Positions 1 to 6,106 are shown, counted from the first letter of the stretch. The stretch is 8,705 nt of DNA from Prolixibacteraceae bacterium (GCA_003506435.1 DOAQ01000031.1:1-8705); one strand, 5' to 3'. Notes: a model not told the origin generated them from the letters alone. Numbers and translations: made by a program.

Positions 1-53
1 TACGTCAACTTTAAACAACTTCAAAGTATAAACTTCAATTAAATTTTATAGAG

Positions 54-494
54 ATGAAAAAGTTATTTTTGATTACAGTCCTATTTTTGAGTGTAGTAAC
101 ATTTGCACAGGCGCAACGAGGAACCGGACAACGTCCCTCTCAGGCAGGTGGTGGCCAGCGCCCTCAGATGAACCCGGAACAGATGGTACAACGCCAATTG
201 GACCGGTTAAATGAAGCAGTAACACTAACCGATGCCCAAAAGGCCAAAGCCAAAGAAATTATTCAGAAAACTTCTGAGAAGAGGCGTGAATTATTTCAAA
301 ACCGTGAACAGGGCAGTGATGCTGACCGTGAAAAAATGCGGGAAACCATGAATGAACTTCGCAAACAGGAAAGCACTGAAATTAAAGCCATCCTCACCAA
401 GGACCAACTTCCAAAGTATGAAACTTACCTGAAAGAAATGGAACAACGTATGAAGGAAAGAATGAATAACGGCCAAGGCGGGGGACCTCGGTAA
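54..494 (+). CDS. Secreted Spy/CpxP-like (LTxxQ-motif) small protein
   Basis: This is a 146-residue protein with a clear Sec signal peptide: K2-K3, a hydrophobic stretch over residues 4-17, and a likely cut after AQA at residue 20. There is no lipobox cysteine, so a soluble periplasmic protein is expected. A Gly/Gln/Pro/Arg-rich linker (21-40) precedes a charged, all-helical region (41-138), and the C-terminus is Gly-rich. Two LTxxQ motifs are visible, LTDAQ at 58-62 and LTKDQ at 114-118. That pairing is the hallmark of the Spy/CpxP family of periplasmic chaperones and stress sensors, and in Bacteroidota such proteins are often annotated as DUF4890-like. A chaperone, metal- or envelope-stress role is inferred from the family only. 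The ATG at 54 follows a GAG triplet. Only 53 bp lie upstream, and I saw no TAnnTTTG box in them. The gene converges with ribH and shares its terminator. Confidence 0.8.
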   Translation: MKKLFLITVLFLSVVTFAQAQRGTGQRPSQAGGGQRPQMNPEQMVQRQLDRLNEAVTLTDAQKAKAKEIIQKTSEKRRELFQNREQGSDADREKMRETMNELRKQESTEIKAILTKDQLPKYETYLKEMEQRMKERMNNGQGGGPR

Positions 495-511
495 ATAAGT
501 ATTGGTTAACT

Positions 512-540
512 AAAAAAGGGCTTTTAAAAGCCCTTTTTTT
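512..540. terminator. Bidirectional rho-independent terminator between the Spy-like gene and ribH
   Basis: Positions 512-539 are a perfect 28-bp palindrome: an A-run, GGGC, TTTT/AAAA, GCCC, then a T-run that continues to 540. Read in either direction it gives a GGGC-containing stem followed by a U tract, as expected between convergent genes. The T-run overlaps the first two positions of the ribH stop codon (539-541 on the minus strand), so the hairpin begins directly at the end of ribH. Confidence 0.9.
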
Positions 541-1024
541 AATTTATGTCGTTTCGTAATGCGACCATTTTAATCGCAGTAACAGCCGCTTCATCGCCTT
601 TATTTCCAAGTCTTCCGCCAGCCCTGTCCAAAGCCTGCTGCTGATTATTGGTTGTCAGTACGCCGAAAATAAACGGTTTATTGTATTTGATGTTCAAATC
701 GGTGATACCCTGTGTTACACCGGCACAGATATAATCGAAATGAGGGGTTTCGCCCTGGATGACACACCCCAGTACAATTACTGCGTCAACATCGGTATAT
801 TCGGCCATATACTGGGCGCCGAGAATCAGTTCGAAGCTGCCGGGAACATGCTTTACGATGATGTTTTTTTCATCTGCTCCGTGTTTTTTTAGGGTTTCAA
901 AAGCTCCTTCGGCCAATGCCCCGGTGATTTCGTAGTTCCATTCTGCAACTACGATCCCGAATTTCATTCCTCTGGCTGACGGGACCTTCTCAATATCATA
1001 TTCAGATAAATTTTTTGTAGCCAT
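539..1024 (-). CDS. ribH: 6,7-dimethyl-8-ribityllumazine synthase
   Basis: RibH catalyses the penultimate step of riboflavin synthesis. It condenses 5-amino-6-ribitylamino-uracil with 3,4-dihydroxy-2-butanone 4-phosphate to give 6,7-dimethyl-8-ribityllumazine, in the cytoplasm. At 161 residues the length is normal for the family. Diagnostic motifs are all present: W29-N30, which stacks on the pyrimidine; the VPGSFEL segment at 60-66; G91-E-T-P-H-F-D97 with the catalytic His95; FGVLTTNN at 120-127; and Arg134 followed by GG and the GNKG segment at 140-143, which contacts substrate phosphate. The N-terminal extension of about 19 residues before the first strand is common in Bacteroidota. The gene lies 154 bp downstream of the TPR gene on the same strand, but a terminator sits between them. 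I see no FMN riboswitch. Degenerate 7-bp repeats fill the leader just before the ATG. Confidence 0.97.
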   Translation of the reverse strand: MATKNLSEYDIEKVPSARGMKFGIVVAEWNYEITGALAEGAFETLKKHGADEKNIIVKHVPGSFELILGAQYMAEYTDVDAVIVLGCVIQGETPHFDYICAGVTQGITDLNIKYNKPFIFGVLTTNNQQQALDRAGGRLGNKGDEAAVTAIKMVALRNDIN

Positions 1025-1033
1025 TCTATTTCT

Positions 1034-1068
1034 ATTGATGATTTATGATTGATAATTCTTGATTGTCT
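1034..1068. repeat. Degenerate heptamer tandem repeat upstream of ribH
   Basis: Five consecutive 7-bp units of approximate consensus ATTNATG occupy this stretch, at 1034-1040, 1041-1047, 1048-1054, 1055-1061 and 1062-1068. Units 1-3 differ by one or two bases, while units 4-5 are more decayed. The tract ends 9 bp from the ribH start codon, so it forms most of the ribH leader. Confidence 0.6.
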
Positions 1069-1120
1069 GACATTTTCTTTTGCTAAAATACCACTTTGAA
1101 ATACAATCTTATTGCTGTGT

Positions 1121-1155
1121 AAAAATAAAAAAATCCCCTGTTACGAGGGGATTTC
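1121..1155 (-). terminator. Rho-independent terminator after the TPR gene
   Basis: On the minus strand a perfect 9-bp stem (AAATCCCCT at 1131-1139 pairing with AGGGGATTT at 1146-1154) closes a 6-nt loop. It is followed by a T-rich run, the complement of 1121-1133. It lies 24 bp past the TPR stop codon and would separate that transcript from ribH. Confidence 0.85.
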
Positions 1156-1178
1156 ATGTTCAATTTTATATTGATTTT

Positions 1179-1871
1179 CTATTTCTCAAGGTTGATTTTT
1201 GCACGGGCAATATACTTGTCAATATTGCGGGCTTCGTTCGAATTCGGGAATTTTTCCTTTAGCTCATTGTAAATATCCAGTGCGTCATTGTATTTTTCCA
1301 TCGATTCGAGTATAGCAGCAGCTTTCAGCATGTACACCGGCGAAGTAAGTTCATTTTCACTCAGTTGGTATGCTTTTTTGTACTGGCTCAACGCTTTGTC
1401 GCTTTTGCCAAGTTCCAGATATGCATCGCCTTTCACTCCTTCAGTAACAGGGGCAACCAGTAAATCTTCGGTATCAAATTTATCCAGGTATTCAATCGCC
1501 TGATCGAAATCGCCCAGCCTTAAATACGAAACACCGGTATAATACTTTGCAAGATTAGCCGATTCTGTCATCCCATAATTATCGATGATATCCAAAAAAC
1601 CCAGGTAATTTCCATCGCCGTTGATAGCCAGATTAAATGAATCGGTCTGGAAATAATGTTCAGCCATGAACATTTGCTCTTTGGCTTCTTTTTCTCTCGG
1701 TTGCAAATAAAACTTGCCAAGTCCCAAATAAATTACCACGATGGCAACCGCCACACCAATAATAATTGAAAATAACTTTTGATTCTCTTCGATAAACTGT
1801 TCGGTCCTTGTCAATGCGCTTTCAACGTCCTGAAGATTATCTTCCTGCTTGATTTTTTTGTTTTTTGCCAT
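1179..1871 (-). CDS. Membrane-anchored tetratricopeptide-repeat protein (YfgM-like architecture)
   Basis: This 230-residue protein has a charged cytoplasmic N-terminus (1-32, with KNKK near the start), one hydrophobic membrane segment (about 34-53) and an outward-facing helical domain. TPR-like units are visible at about 107-133 (A.YYTGVSYLRLGDFDQAIEYL), 144-173 (KGDAYLELGKSDKALSQYKKA) and 181-209 (a helix pair ending LKEKFPNS). The shape, one transmembrane segment followed by periplasmic TPRs, resembles YfgM/PF09976 proteins, which associate with the Sec translocon or chaperones in Proteobacteria; homology at that level is inferred. Residues 20-30 and 57-70 are highly charged. The gene is divergent from recF and ends in a good terminator. 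The ATG at 1871 encodes MAKNKKIKQE and follows a possible Bacteroidota -7 box at 1902-1909. A specific function cannot be read from the sequence. Confidence 0.85.
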   Translation of the reverse strand: MAKNKKIKQEDNLQDVESALTRTEQFIEENQKLFSIIIGVAVAIVVIYLGLGKFYLQPREKEAKEQMFMAEHYFQTDSFNLAINGDGNYLGFLDIIDNYGMTESANLAKYYTGVSYLRLGDFDQAIEYLDKFDTEDLLVAPVTEGVKGDAYLELGKSDKALSQYKKAYQLSENELTSPVYMLKAAAILESMEKYNDALDIYNELKEKFPNSNEARNIDKYIARAKINLEK

Positions 1872-1901
1872 CTTTTTATGTCTTGTTCAAAAATCGTGTG
1901 G

Positions 1902-1909
1902 CAAAAATA
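1902..1909 (-). promoter_or_regulatory. Candidate -7 box (TATTTTTG) for the TPR gene
   Basis: On the minus strand TATTTTTG matches the Bacteroidota -7 consensus TAnnTTTG, and it ends 30 nt before the ATG. The upstream TTTTG is only about 15 nt away, short of the usual spacing near 20, so the -33 part is weak. The T-rich context makes a chance match possible. Confidence 0.4.
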
Positions 1910-2018
1910 TACTTTTTTCAAAAACAAAAGACAGAAAAAACCGATAAAATTCAAGATTAATCAACAGTTTGCTGTTACTATCTTCAAAATGGAATAAATT
2001 CATATAAAAAGCGTGTCG

Positions 2019-2035
2019 TAATTTTGTTAGTTTTG
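2019..2035 (+). promoter_or_regulatory. Candidate overlapping -7 boxes for the recF cluster
   Basis: Two TAnnTTTG matches lie 9 nt apart, TAATTTTG at 2019-2026 and TAGTTTTG at 2028-2035. The recF ATG follows 23 nt after the second. No convincing TTG lies 19-21 nt upstream of either, so the -33 element is poor. This is the only promoter-like sequence in the 187-bp divergent gap serving recF. Confidence 0.4.
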
Positions 2036-2058
2036 TTCATCCAAAGCAAGGTTTTCAA

Positions 2059-3159
2059 ATGTTTATAGAAGAATTATCGCTGATAAATTTTAAAAATTTC
2101 GAGCAGGCAGAAATGAAGTTTTCGCCTGATTTAAATTGTTTTATAGGCAATAACGGGGCTGGCAAAACCAACCTGATGGATGCCATTTATTATCTTTCAT
2201 TTTGCAAAAGCTTTTTAAACCCTGTTGATTTACAGAATATAAGGCACGATGAGGAATTTTTTGTGGTTCAGGGAAAATACCAGCGGCAGGGGAACGAAGA
2301 ACATATATACTGCGGCCTGAAAAAAGGCAATAAAAAGCATTTCAAACGGAATAAAAAAGAATACAAAAAGCTTTCGGAACATATTGGCTTGCTTCCCCTG
2401 ATTGTAATTACTCCTTCGGATATCGACCTGATTATGGGCGGAAGCGAGGAACGGCGCAGGTTTATCGACACGGTTATTTCGTTGTACAATCAGCATTACC
2501 TCGACAGCCTGATCAAATACAACCGGGCTTTGCTGCAACGGAACAACCTTCTCAAACAATTTGCATCAACCAACAGTTTTCATGCTGAAAACCTTGAAAT
2601 ATGGGACGACCAGTTGGTTCATTATGCCGAAGTCATTCACCGGGAACGAAAAATTTACATTGAAAAGTTTTTACCCGTTTTTCAAAATTATTACAATTTG
2701 ATTTCCGGAGGAAATGAAATTATCGGGCTGGAACACCAGTCGCATTTGTACGATGGCGATTTTGCCGGGCAATTGCAAAGATCGCGTCAGCGCGACCGTA
2801 TCCTGCAATTTACAACGGTTGGCATACACAAAGATGATATTGAATTCAGACTGGGCGATTTCCCGATAAAAAAACTGGGGTCGCAGGGGCAAAAGAAAAC
2901 CTTCCTGGTAGCTCTGAAACTGGCCCAATACAATTTTGTAAAGGAAATTTCAGGTATTACGCCTATTTTGCTGCTCGACGACATATTCGATAAACTGGAC
3001 AAACACCGTGTGGAGGAAATTGTAAAACTGGTGGCCAACGACCATTTCGGACAAATTTTCATCACCGACACCAACCGGGAACACCTCGACCAGATTATTT
3101 CGCGCGTGAATGCCGAATACCGTATTTTCACAATTGATAACGGGGTCGTCGTATCATGA
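2059..3159 (+). CDS. recF: DNA replication and repair protein RecF
   Basis: RecF is an SMC/ABC-type ATPase that binds gapped DNA with RecR and helps RecO/RecR load RecA at stalled replication forks. The 366-residue length is normal. In order it shows the N-terminal strand ending in LINFKNF (8-14), Walker A GNNGAGKT (30-37), the lid segment with TPSDIDLI (118-125) and the E-R-R-R-F-I-D stretch (131-137), the ABC signature GSQGQKK (274-280), Walker B ILLLDD (303-308) and the D-loop DKLD (311-314). All ATPase residues are intact. It is the first gene of a rightward cluster and overlaps the next gene by the 4-nt ATGA. It is not next to dnaA/dnaN, consistent with the usual Bacteroidota arrangement. 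The ATG at 2059 gives the canonical start immediately before the first strand, and no better upstream start was seen. Confidence 0.97.
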   Translation: MFIEELSLINFKNFEQAEMKFSPDLNCFIGNNGAGKTNLMDAIYYLSFCKSFLNPVDLQNIRHDEEFFVVQGKYQRQGNEEHIYCGLKKGNKKHFKRNKKEYKKLSEHIGLLPLIVITPSDIDLIMGGSEERRRFIDTVISLYNQHYLDSLIKYNRALLQRNNLLKQFASTNSFHAENLEIWDDQLVHYAEVIHRERKIYIEKFLPVFQNYYNLISGGNEIIGLEHQSHLYDGDFAGQLQRSRQRDRILQFTTVGIHKDDIEFRLGDFPIKKLGSQGQKKTFLVALKLAQYNFVKEISGITPILLLDDIFDKLDKHRVEEIVKLVANDHFGQIFITDTNREHLDQIISRVNAEYRIFTIDNGVVVS

Positions 3160-3446
3160 GAAAGAAAAATACACAAAGCCTGCGCGATGTACTGAAAGAT
3201 TATGTCGTTGAGAATCATCTGGACAACAAGCTGTCCGAAATTGACCTGATCAATTCGTGGGAACGAACACTTGGCAAAACAGTAGCGCGTTACACGAAAA
3301 ACATATACATCCGGAACCGCATTTTATTTGTGGAAACCAGCTCGGCCATGGTGCGCAACGAATTGATGATGATTCGCGAAGAAATACGAAAACGGCTGAA
3401 CGAAGAAGCCGGACGTGAAGTAATTGACAAGATACATTTTAGCTGA
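3156..3446 (+). CDS. DUF721 / DciA-like protein (putative replicative helicase loader)
   Basis: This 96-residue protein begins with an RKKNTQSLRDVLKDYV segment, continues with WERTLGKTVARYT (35-47), and then has a strand-rich half with LFVETSSAMVRNEL (57-70). These are features of the DUF721/KH-like fold shared with DciA. DciA is the widespread ancestral loader/operator of the replicative helicase DnaB in bacteria that lack DnaC. That role is family knowledge and has not been shown here. The protein is short, essentially the DUF721 core with no long disordered tail as in many proteobacterial DciA. Its ATG overlaps the recF TGA (ATGA, 3156-3159), which implies translational coupling and co-expression with RecF. 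The WbqC gene starts 8 nt after its stop. Confidence 0.85.
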   Translation: MRKKNTQSLRDVLKDYVVENHLDNKLSEIDLINSWERTLGKTVARYTKNIYIRNRILFVETSSAMVRNELMMIREEIRKRLNEEAGREVIDKIHFS

Positions 3447-3454
3447 TTTTCGGA

Positions 3455-4099
3455 ATGATTTTACTTAGCACTGCATATTTCCCAAACATTGAATATTGTT
3501 CGAAACTGATATCCAACCCAACTGTTTTTATTGAGCAGCACGAGCATTTTATCAAGCAAACATATCGCAACCGGACGGTGATACTGGCCGCCAATGGCCC
3601 GGTACCGCTAATTGTTCCGGTAGTGAAAGGCAGGGGGGCAAAGGTAAAAATATGTGACCTGCAAATTTCGTACGACGAGGATTGGCAGCGCAATCACTGG
3701 CGCACCCTGTTTTCGGCGTACAACTCCTCCCCTTTTTTTGAATTCTATGCTGACGACTTTGAACCCTTTTTTCAGAAGCGATACAAATTTTTGCTCGACC
3801 TGAACATGGATATTTTAAAAGTGCTGACCGGTTTACTTGAAATTGAACCTGAAATTTGTCTGACGGAAGGTTTTGAACAAGTACCGGAAGGTTGTTTGAA
3901 TTTCAGGGAAAAAATTCACCCAAAAAGGACAGGCTCTTCTGAAAATAATGATTTTTCGTGCGTCGAATACACTCAGGTTTTTTCTGACAAAACAGGCTTC
4001 GTTCCCAACCTAAGCATTCTTGATTTACTTTTTAACACTGGAAATCAGGCTTATTCAATTATGAAAGACGGAAAAATGATGAGAAGAGATTTTGAATGA
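3455..4099 (+). CDS. WbqC-family protein
   Basis: This 214-residue protein fits the WbqC-like family (PF08889), named for a gene in O-antigen clusters but common as a stand-alone gene in Bacteroidota. Visible family features are the start LLSTAYFPNIEY (3-14), the HEHFIKQTYRNR block (29-40), a conserved NHWRTLFSAYNSSPFFEFY core (79-97), and SILDLLFNTG near the C-terminus (187-196). The family has no firmly established reaction; an acyl- or aminosugar-related envelope role has been proposed. There is no signal peptide or membrane segment, so it should be cytoplasmic. It follows the DciA-like gene by 8 nt and is probably cotranscribed with recF. Its final codons and TGA lie inside a heptamer repeat tract, so the exact C-terminus may be evolutionarily labile. 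Confidence 0.85.
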   Translation: MILLSTAYFPNIEYCSKLISNPTVFIEQHEHFIKQTYRNRTVILAANGPVPLIVPVVKGRGAKVKICDLQISYDEDWQRNHWRTLFSAYNSSPFFEFYADDFEPFFQKRYKFLLDLNMDILKVLTGLLEIEPEICLTEGFEQVPEGCLNFREKIHPKRTGSSENNDFSCVEYTQVFSDKTGFVPNLSILDLLFNTGNQAYSIMKDGKMMRRDFE

Positions 4100-4128
4100 T
4101 GGATTTTGAATTTTGAATGATAAATGAT
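4087..4128. repeat. Degenerate heptamer tandem repeat spanning the WbqC stop codon
   Basis: Six 7-bp units run in phase from 4087. Types resembling (G/A)GATTTT, GAATTTT and (G/A)AATGAT alternate, with GAATGAT occurring exactly at 4094-4100 and again at 4115-4121. The 10-mer TTTGAATGAT is repeated at 4091-4100 and 4112-4121. The WbqC TGA (4097-4099) lies in the second unit. The unit length matches the tract upstream of ribH. Confidence 0.6.
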
Positions 4129-4249
4129 CCTCGATATTGCTTTGTTCTGTCCCAATTCTTTGCGATTTGGCGTCTTTGTGTGATTCTCTGCTGTTTAATT
4201 TGGAATTTGCCCCAAGGGTTCAGGGTTGGATTTTGGAATTTCGCTCCTG
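4129..4249. other. Low-complexity convergent intergenic DNA, no gene seen
   Basis: This gap lies between the convergent WbqC and Nudix genes. It holds T/G-rich quasi-repeats: a CTTTGCG / CTTTGTG-like series at about 4158-4180, and TTTGGAATTT motifs at about 4199-4208 and 4233-4241. Similar CTTTGCGTCTTTGCG-like strings are familiar from Bacteroidota intergenic DNA (recollection, not searched). I saw no strong terminator hairpin for either flanking gene and no open reading frame worth calling. Confidence 0.5.
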
Positions 4250-4684
4250 TTACTTTTTATTGAAAATATCAGTTAAAAATTGGTCGATAATTTCAGCATG
4301 ATCGAATGCTAATTCCGGTAGTTGGGACAAGGAGAACCAGGCAGCTTTTTGGGCATCATCGCCTGCTTCTATTTTTTCCGGTTTATTCAGAAATGCATAA
4401 TGAACTACCGAAATTGTGCGATGCCGCGGATCGCGGTGAACGGCATCAAAAGTCCGGAACTGGGTCATTTTTTCGATCTTCAGGCCGGTTTCTTCTTCCA
4501 ACTCGCGAATGCAGGCATCTTCCAAACATTCGTCCATGTTTACAAAACCTCCGGGCAACGCCCATTTCCCTTTGAACGGTTCGATGCCGCGTTCAATCAG
4601 CAGAATTTGCCATTCGCCTTGTTTCTTTTGTAAAACGATTGCATCAACGGTGAGCGCAGGTCGCGGATATTTGTAGGTGTACAT
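4250..4684 (-). CDS. Nudix hydrolase, ADP-ribose pyrophosphatase-like
   Basis: This is a compact 144-residue Nudix protein. The full Nudix box G-x5-E-x7-R-E-L-x-E-E-x-G-L runs from Gly46 to Leu68, with E52, R60, E61, E64 and E65 all present, so metal binding and hydrolysis should be intact. Upstream are ALTVDAIVL (10-18) and the FKGKWALPGG entry strand (37-46). Downstream, TFDAVHRDPRHRTISVVHYAF (78-98) resembles the RDPRxRTIS block of bacterial ADP-ribose pyrophosphatases and of the Nudix domain of NrtR/NadM-type proteins. Cleavage of ADP-ribose or a related nucleoside diphosphate derivative is therefore the best guess, but substrate cannot be fixed from sequence. There is no DNA-binding C-terminal domain, so it is not an NrtR regulator. 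It sits 99 bp downstream of cysteate synthase on the same strand and has its own good promoter candidate. Confidence 0.9.
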   Translation of the reverse strand: MYTYKYPRPALTVDAIVLQKKQGEWQILLIERGIEPFKGKWALPGGFVNMDECLEDACIRELEEETGLKIEKMTQFRTFDAVHRDPRHRTISVVHYAFLNKPEKIEAGDDAQKAAWFSLSQLPELAFDHAEIIDQFLTDIFNKK

Positions 4685-4706
4685 GATTTCAGCAAATGTA
4701 AAAAGC

Positions 4707-4738
4707 CAAAAGTAACTGAAAAGCTCAGTAAACGCAAA
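4707..4738 (-). promoter_or_regulatory. Bacteroidota-type promoter for the Nudix gene
   Basis: On the minus strand TTTG (complement of 4735-4738), exactly 20 nt, then TACTTTTG (complement of 4707-4714) matches the -33/-7 consensus TTTG-N20-TAnnTTTG. It lies 22 nt ahead of the ATG. A second -7-like box, TACATTTG (complement of 4693-4700), is nearer the start but lacks a -33 partner at the right spacing. Confidence 0.65.
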
Positions 4739-4783
4739 CTGGACAACTGCATTTCAGAAAAACAGGAAAATCAGCAACTGAAA

Positions 4784-6106
4784 CTAAATTGCCTTCTCTG
4801 CTAAAACGTTAATCTCGAAAAGTGATTCAATTTTCGCAGCTACATCTTCGAGTTTCGGATCAAGATCAAATACCAATTGGGGTTTCAGGTAATAAAGCTC
4901 TTTATCTTGTTTAAAACGGGCTTCTCCCCCGCCGGTAATGTTCAGCATGATTACGTCATCAGCAGAAACGGTACCATCGGCAACTGCATTTACCAGCGTG
5001 GCAACTGCAACTGCCGGGGCAGCATGAATATCAATTCCTTCGCTTTCAAAAAATAATTTTTGGGCGGCACGGCTTTCTTCATTGGTAGCCGAAAGCACAT
5101 CGCCGTCTGTATCTTTCAGTGCGTCAAACAAGCCTCCGAAAATTGAATACGGCGGTTTCCGGTTCGACAATACTTTGGCATCAATTTCTTCGACCTGACG
5201 GCGCGCAAGGTCGTCGTCCAAAGGCAACATCTTTCGTGAATTTGCTTTCCATGCATCTTTCATCGGGACAAACGGTTCATTTTGCGAAACCATCAGCCGC
5301 GTTTTTTTCGAGCCAAAACGGCCATCTTCCAGAAAACGAAGATTCGCTTCCCAGGCAGCAATCGCACCGGTACCGCTTCCAACCGCCTGAAAATAAAAAT
5401 CAGGAATTTGTCCAATCGTGGTAACTGCCGAGATCATTGTTGTGGACATACCATCGCGCCGGGCAACATTTTTAGCGCCACCTTCCTCTATAAAACCATC
5501 CAACTGAACAGCAAGGTTTGATAAAAATATGGCATCGAAATAATCGCCTCCCGATTTGCAGCAAACCAGTTTTACACAATCGCAAACAGGTCGGTCGAAC
5601 CAAAGTGCATTGAGGTTATCTTCGGGCACGCACAACAAAAGCGGAATATTATTGTCGGAACAAACACGGGCAAAGGCCCGGGCTGTATTCCCGGCTGACG
5701 CAACAACCAAAATTTTGTTCATCGATTCAATCATCCGGCCGCAAACCGAATAAGCTTCAGTTTCCTTGAAGGAACAGGTTTTCATTCCGGCTCCTTTTTC
5801 AGGCCAGTAACCATTGAAAGTTATCCAAAGATTATTCAACCCCAATTTCTCAGCTAATCCTTTGCTTTTGTATGTAACAGGCGACGACGAGCCCTGAAGC
5901 ATACGGTGTACCGGCATCCAGTCGGAAAACTTATATAAACCAAACGAATCATCTTTTACTTCGATCTGTTTTTTATCGTAAACCGCTCTTATTAAACTAC
6001 ATTTCCCGTTTGTTTCCGATTCAAGGGTCCATCCCTTGTCATCAAAAATCTTTCCTGTTTCAACGGACTGAAGTTTATAATTGGCAGGTTGAAATTTTTG
6101 GTTCAT
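4784..6106 (-). CDS. Cysteate synthase (PLP-dependent, threonine synthase-like)
   Basis: Cysteate synthase makes L-cysteate from O-phospho-L-serine and sulfite. In Methanosarcina this feeds coenzyme M; in Bacteroidota cysteate is the precursor of capnine-type sulfonolipids. The 440-residue protein has the fold-type II PLP layout: PVTYKSKGLAEKLGL (76-90), GYWPEKGAGMKTCSFKE with the presumed Schiff-base Lys114, VASAGNTARAF (135-145), EEGGAKNVARRDGM (207-220), the phosphate-binding GSGTGA (243-248), EDGRFGSK (260-267) and a C-terminal TGGG (391-394). The TCSFKE and GYWPEKGA blocks match cysteate synthase rather than ordinary threonine synthase (SFKDR). The N-terminal zinc-ribbon-like region (about 10-44) keeps its spacing but has lost the paired CxxC cysteines. 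I chose the ATG at 6106; an in-frame TTG at 6139 would add 11 residues with no support. The rest of the sulfonolipid pathway is not in the window. A TTTTTG-N20-TACTTTTG promoter precedes the gene. Confidence 0.88.
   Translation of the reverse strand: MNQKFQPANYKLQSVETGKIFDDKGWTLESETNGKCSLIRAVYDKKQIEVKDDSFGLYKFSDWMPVHRMLQGSSSPVTYKSKGLAEKLGLNNLWITFNGYWPEKGAGMKTCSFKETEAYSVCGRMIESMNKILVVASAGNTARAFARVCSDNNIPLLLCVPEDNLNALWFDRPVCDCVKLVCCKSGGDYFDAIFLSNLAVQLDGFIEEGGAKNVARRDGMSTTMISAVTTIGQIPDFYFQAVGSGTGAIAAWEANLRFLEDGRFGSKKTRLMVSQNEPFVPMKDAWKANSRKMLPLDDDLARRQVEEIDAKVLSNRKPPYSIFGGLFDALKDTDGDVLSATNEESRAAQKLFFESEGIDIHAAPAVAVATLVNAVADGTVSADDVIMLNITGGGEARFKQDKELYYLKPQLVFDLDPKLEDVAAKIESLFEINVLAEKAI

Noticed and set aside
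1025..1178. Possible FMN riboswitch or other structured leader before ribH.
   Set aside because: Only a TPR-gene terminator and degenerate heptamers are visible; none of the conserved RFN-element blocks could be found in the 154 bp.
2230..3218. Minus-strand open frames of 73-143 codons opposite recF.
   Set aside because: They lie antisense to a fully conserved recF, overlap each other in different frames, and show no domain, ribosome site or sensible composition.
4306..4633. Two plus-strand frames of 89 and 103 codons opposite the Nudix gene.
   Set aside because: They overlap the intact Nudix box on the other strand and have shadow-like composition with no recognisable motif.
4250..4684. 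NrtR-type transcriptional regulator.
   Set aside because: The Nudix domain is followed by only about 40 residues, with no winged-helix domain, so a plain hydrolase is the better call.
5119..5753. Plus-strand frames within the cysteate synthase region.
   Set aside because: They are antisense to conserved PLP-enzyme motifs, rich in Arg/Ser/Gln as expected for shadows, and have no promoter or start context.
4784..6106. Ordinary threonine synthase.
   Set aside because: The active-site block is TCSFKE rather than SFKDR, and the GYWPEKGA and EDGRFGSK stretches match the cysteate synthase subfamily.
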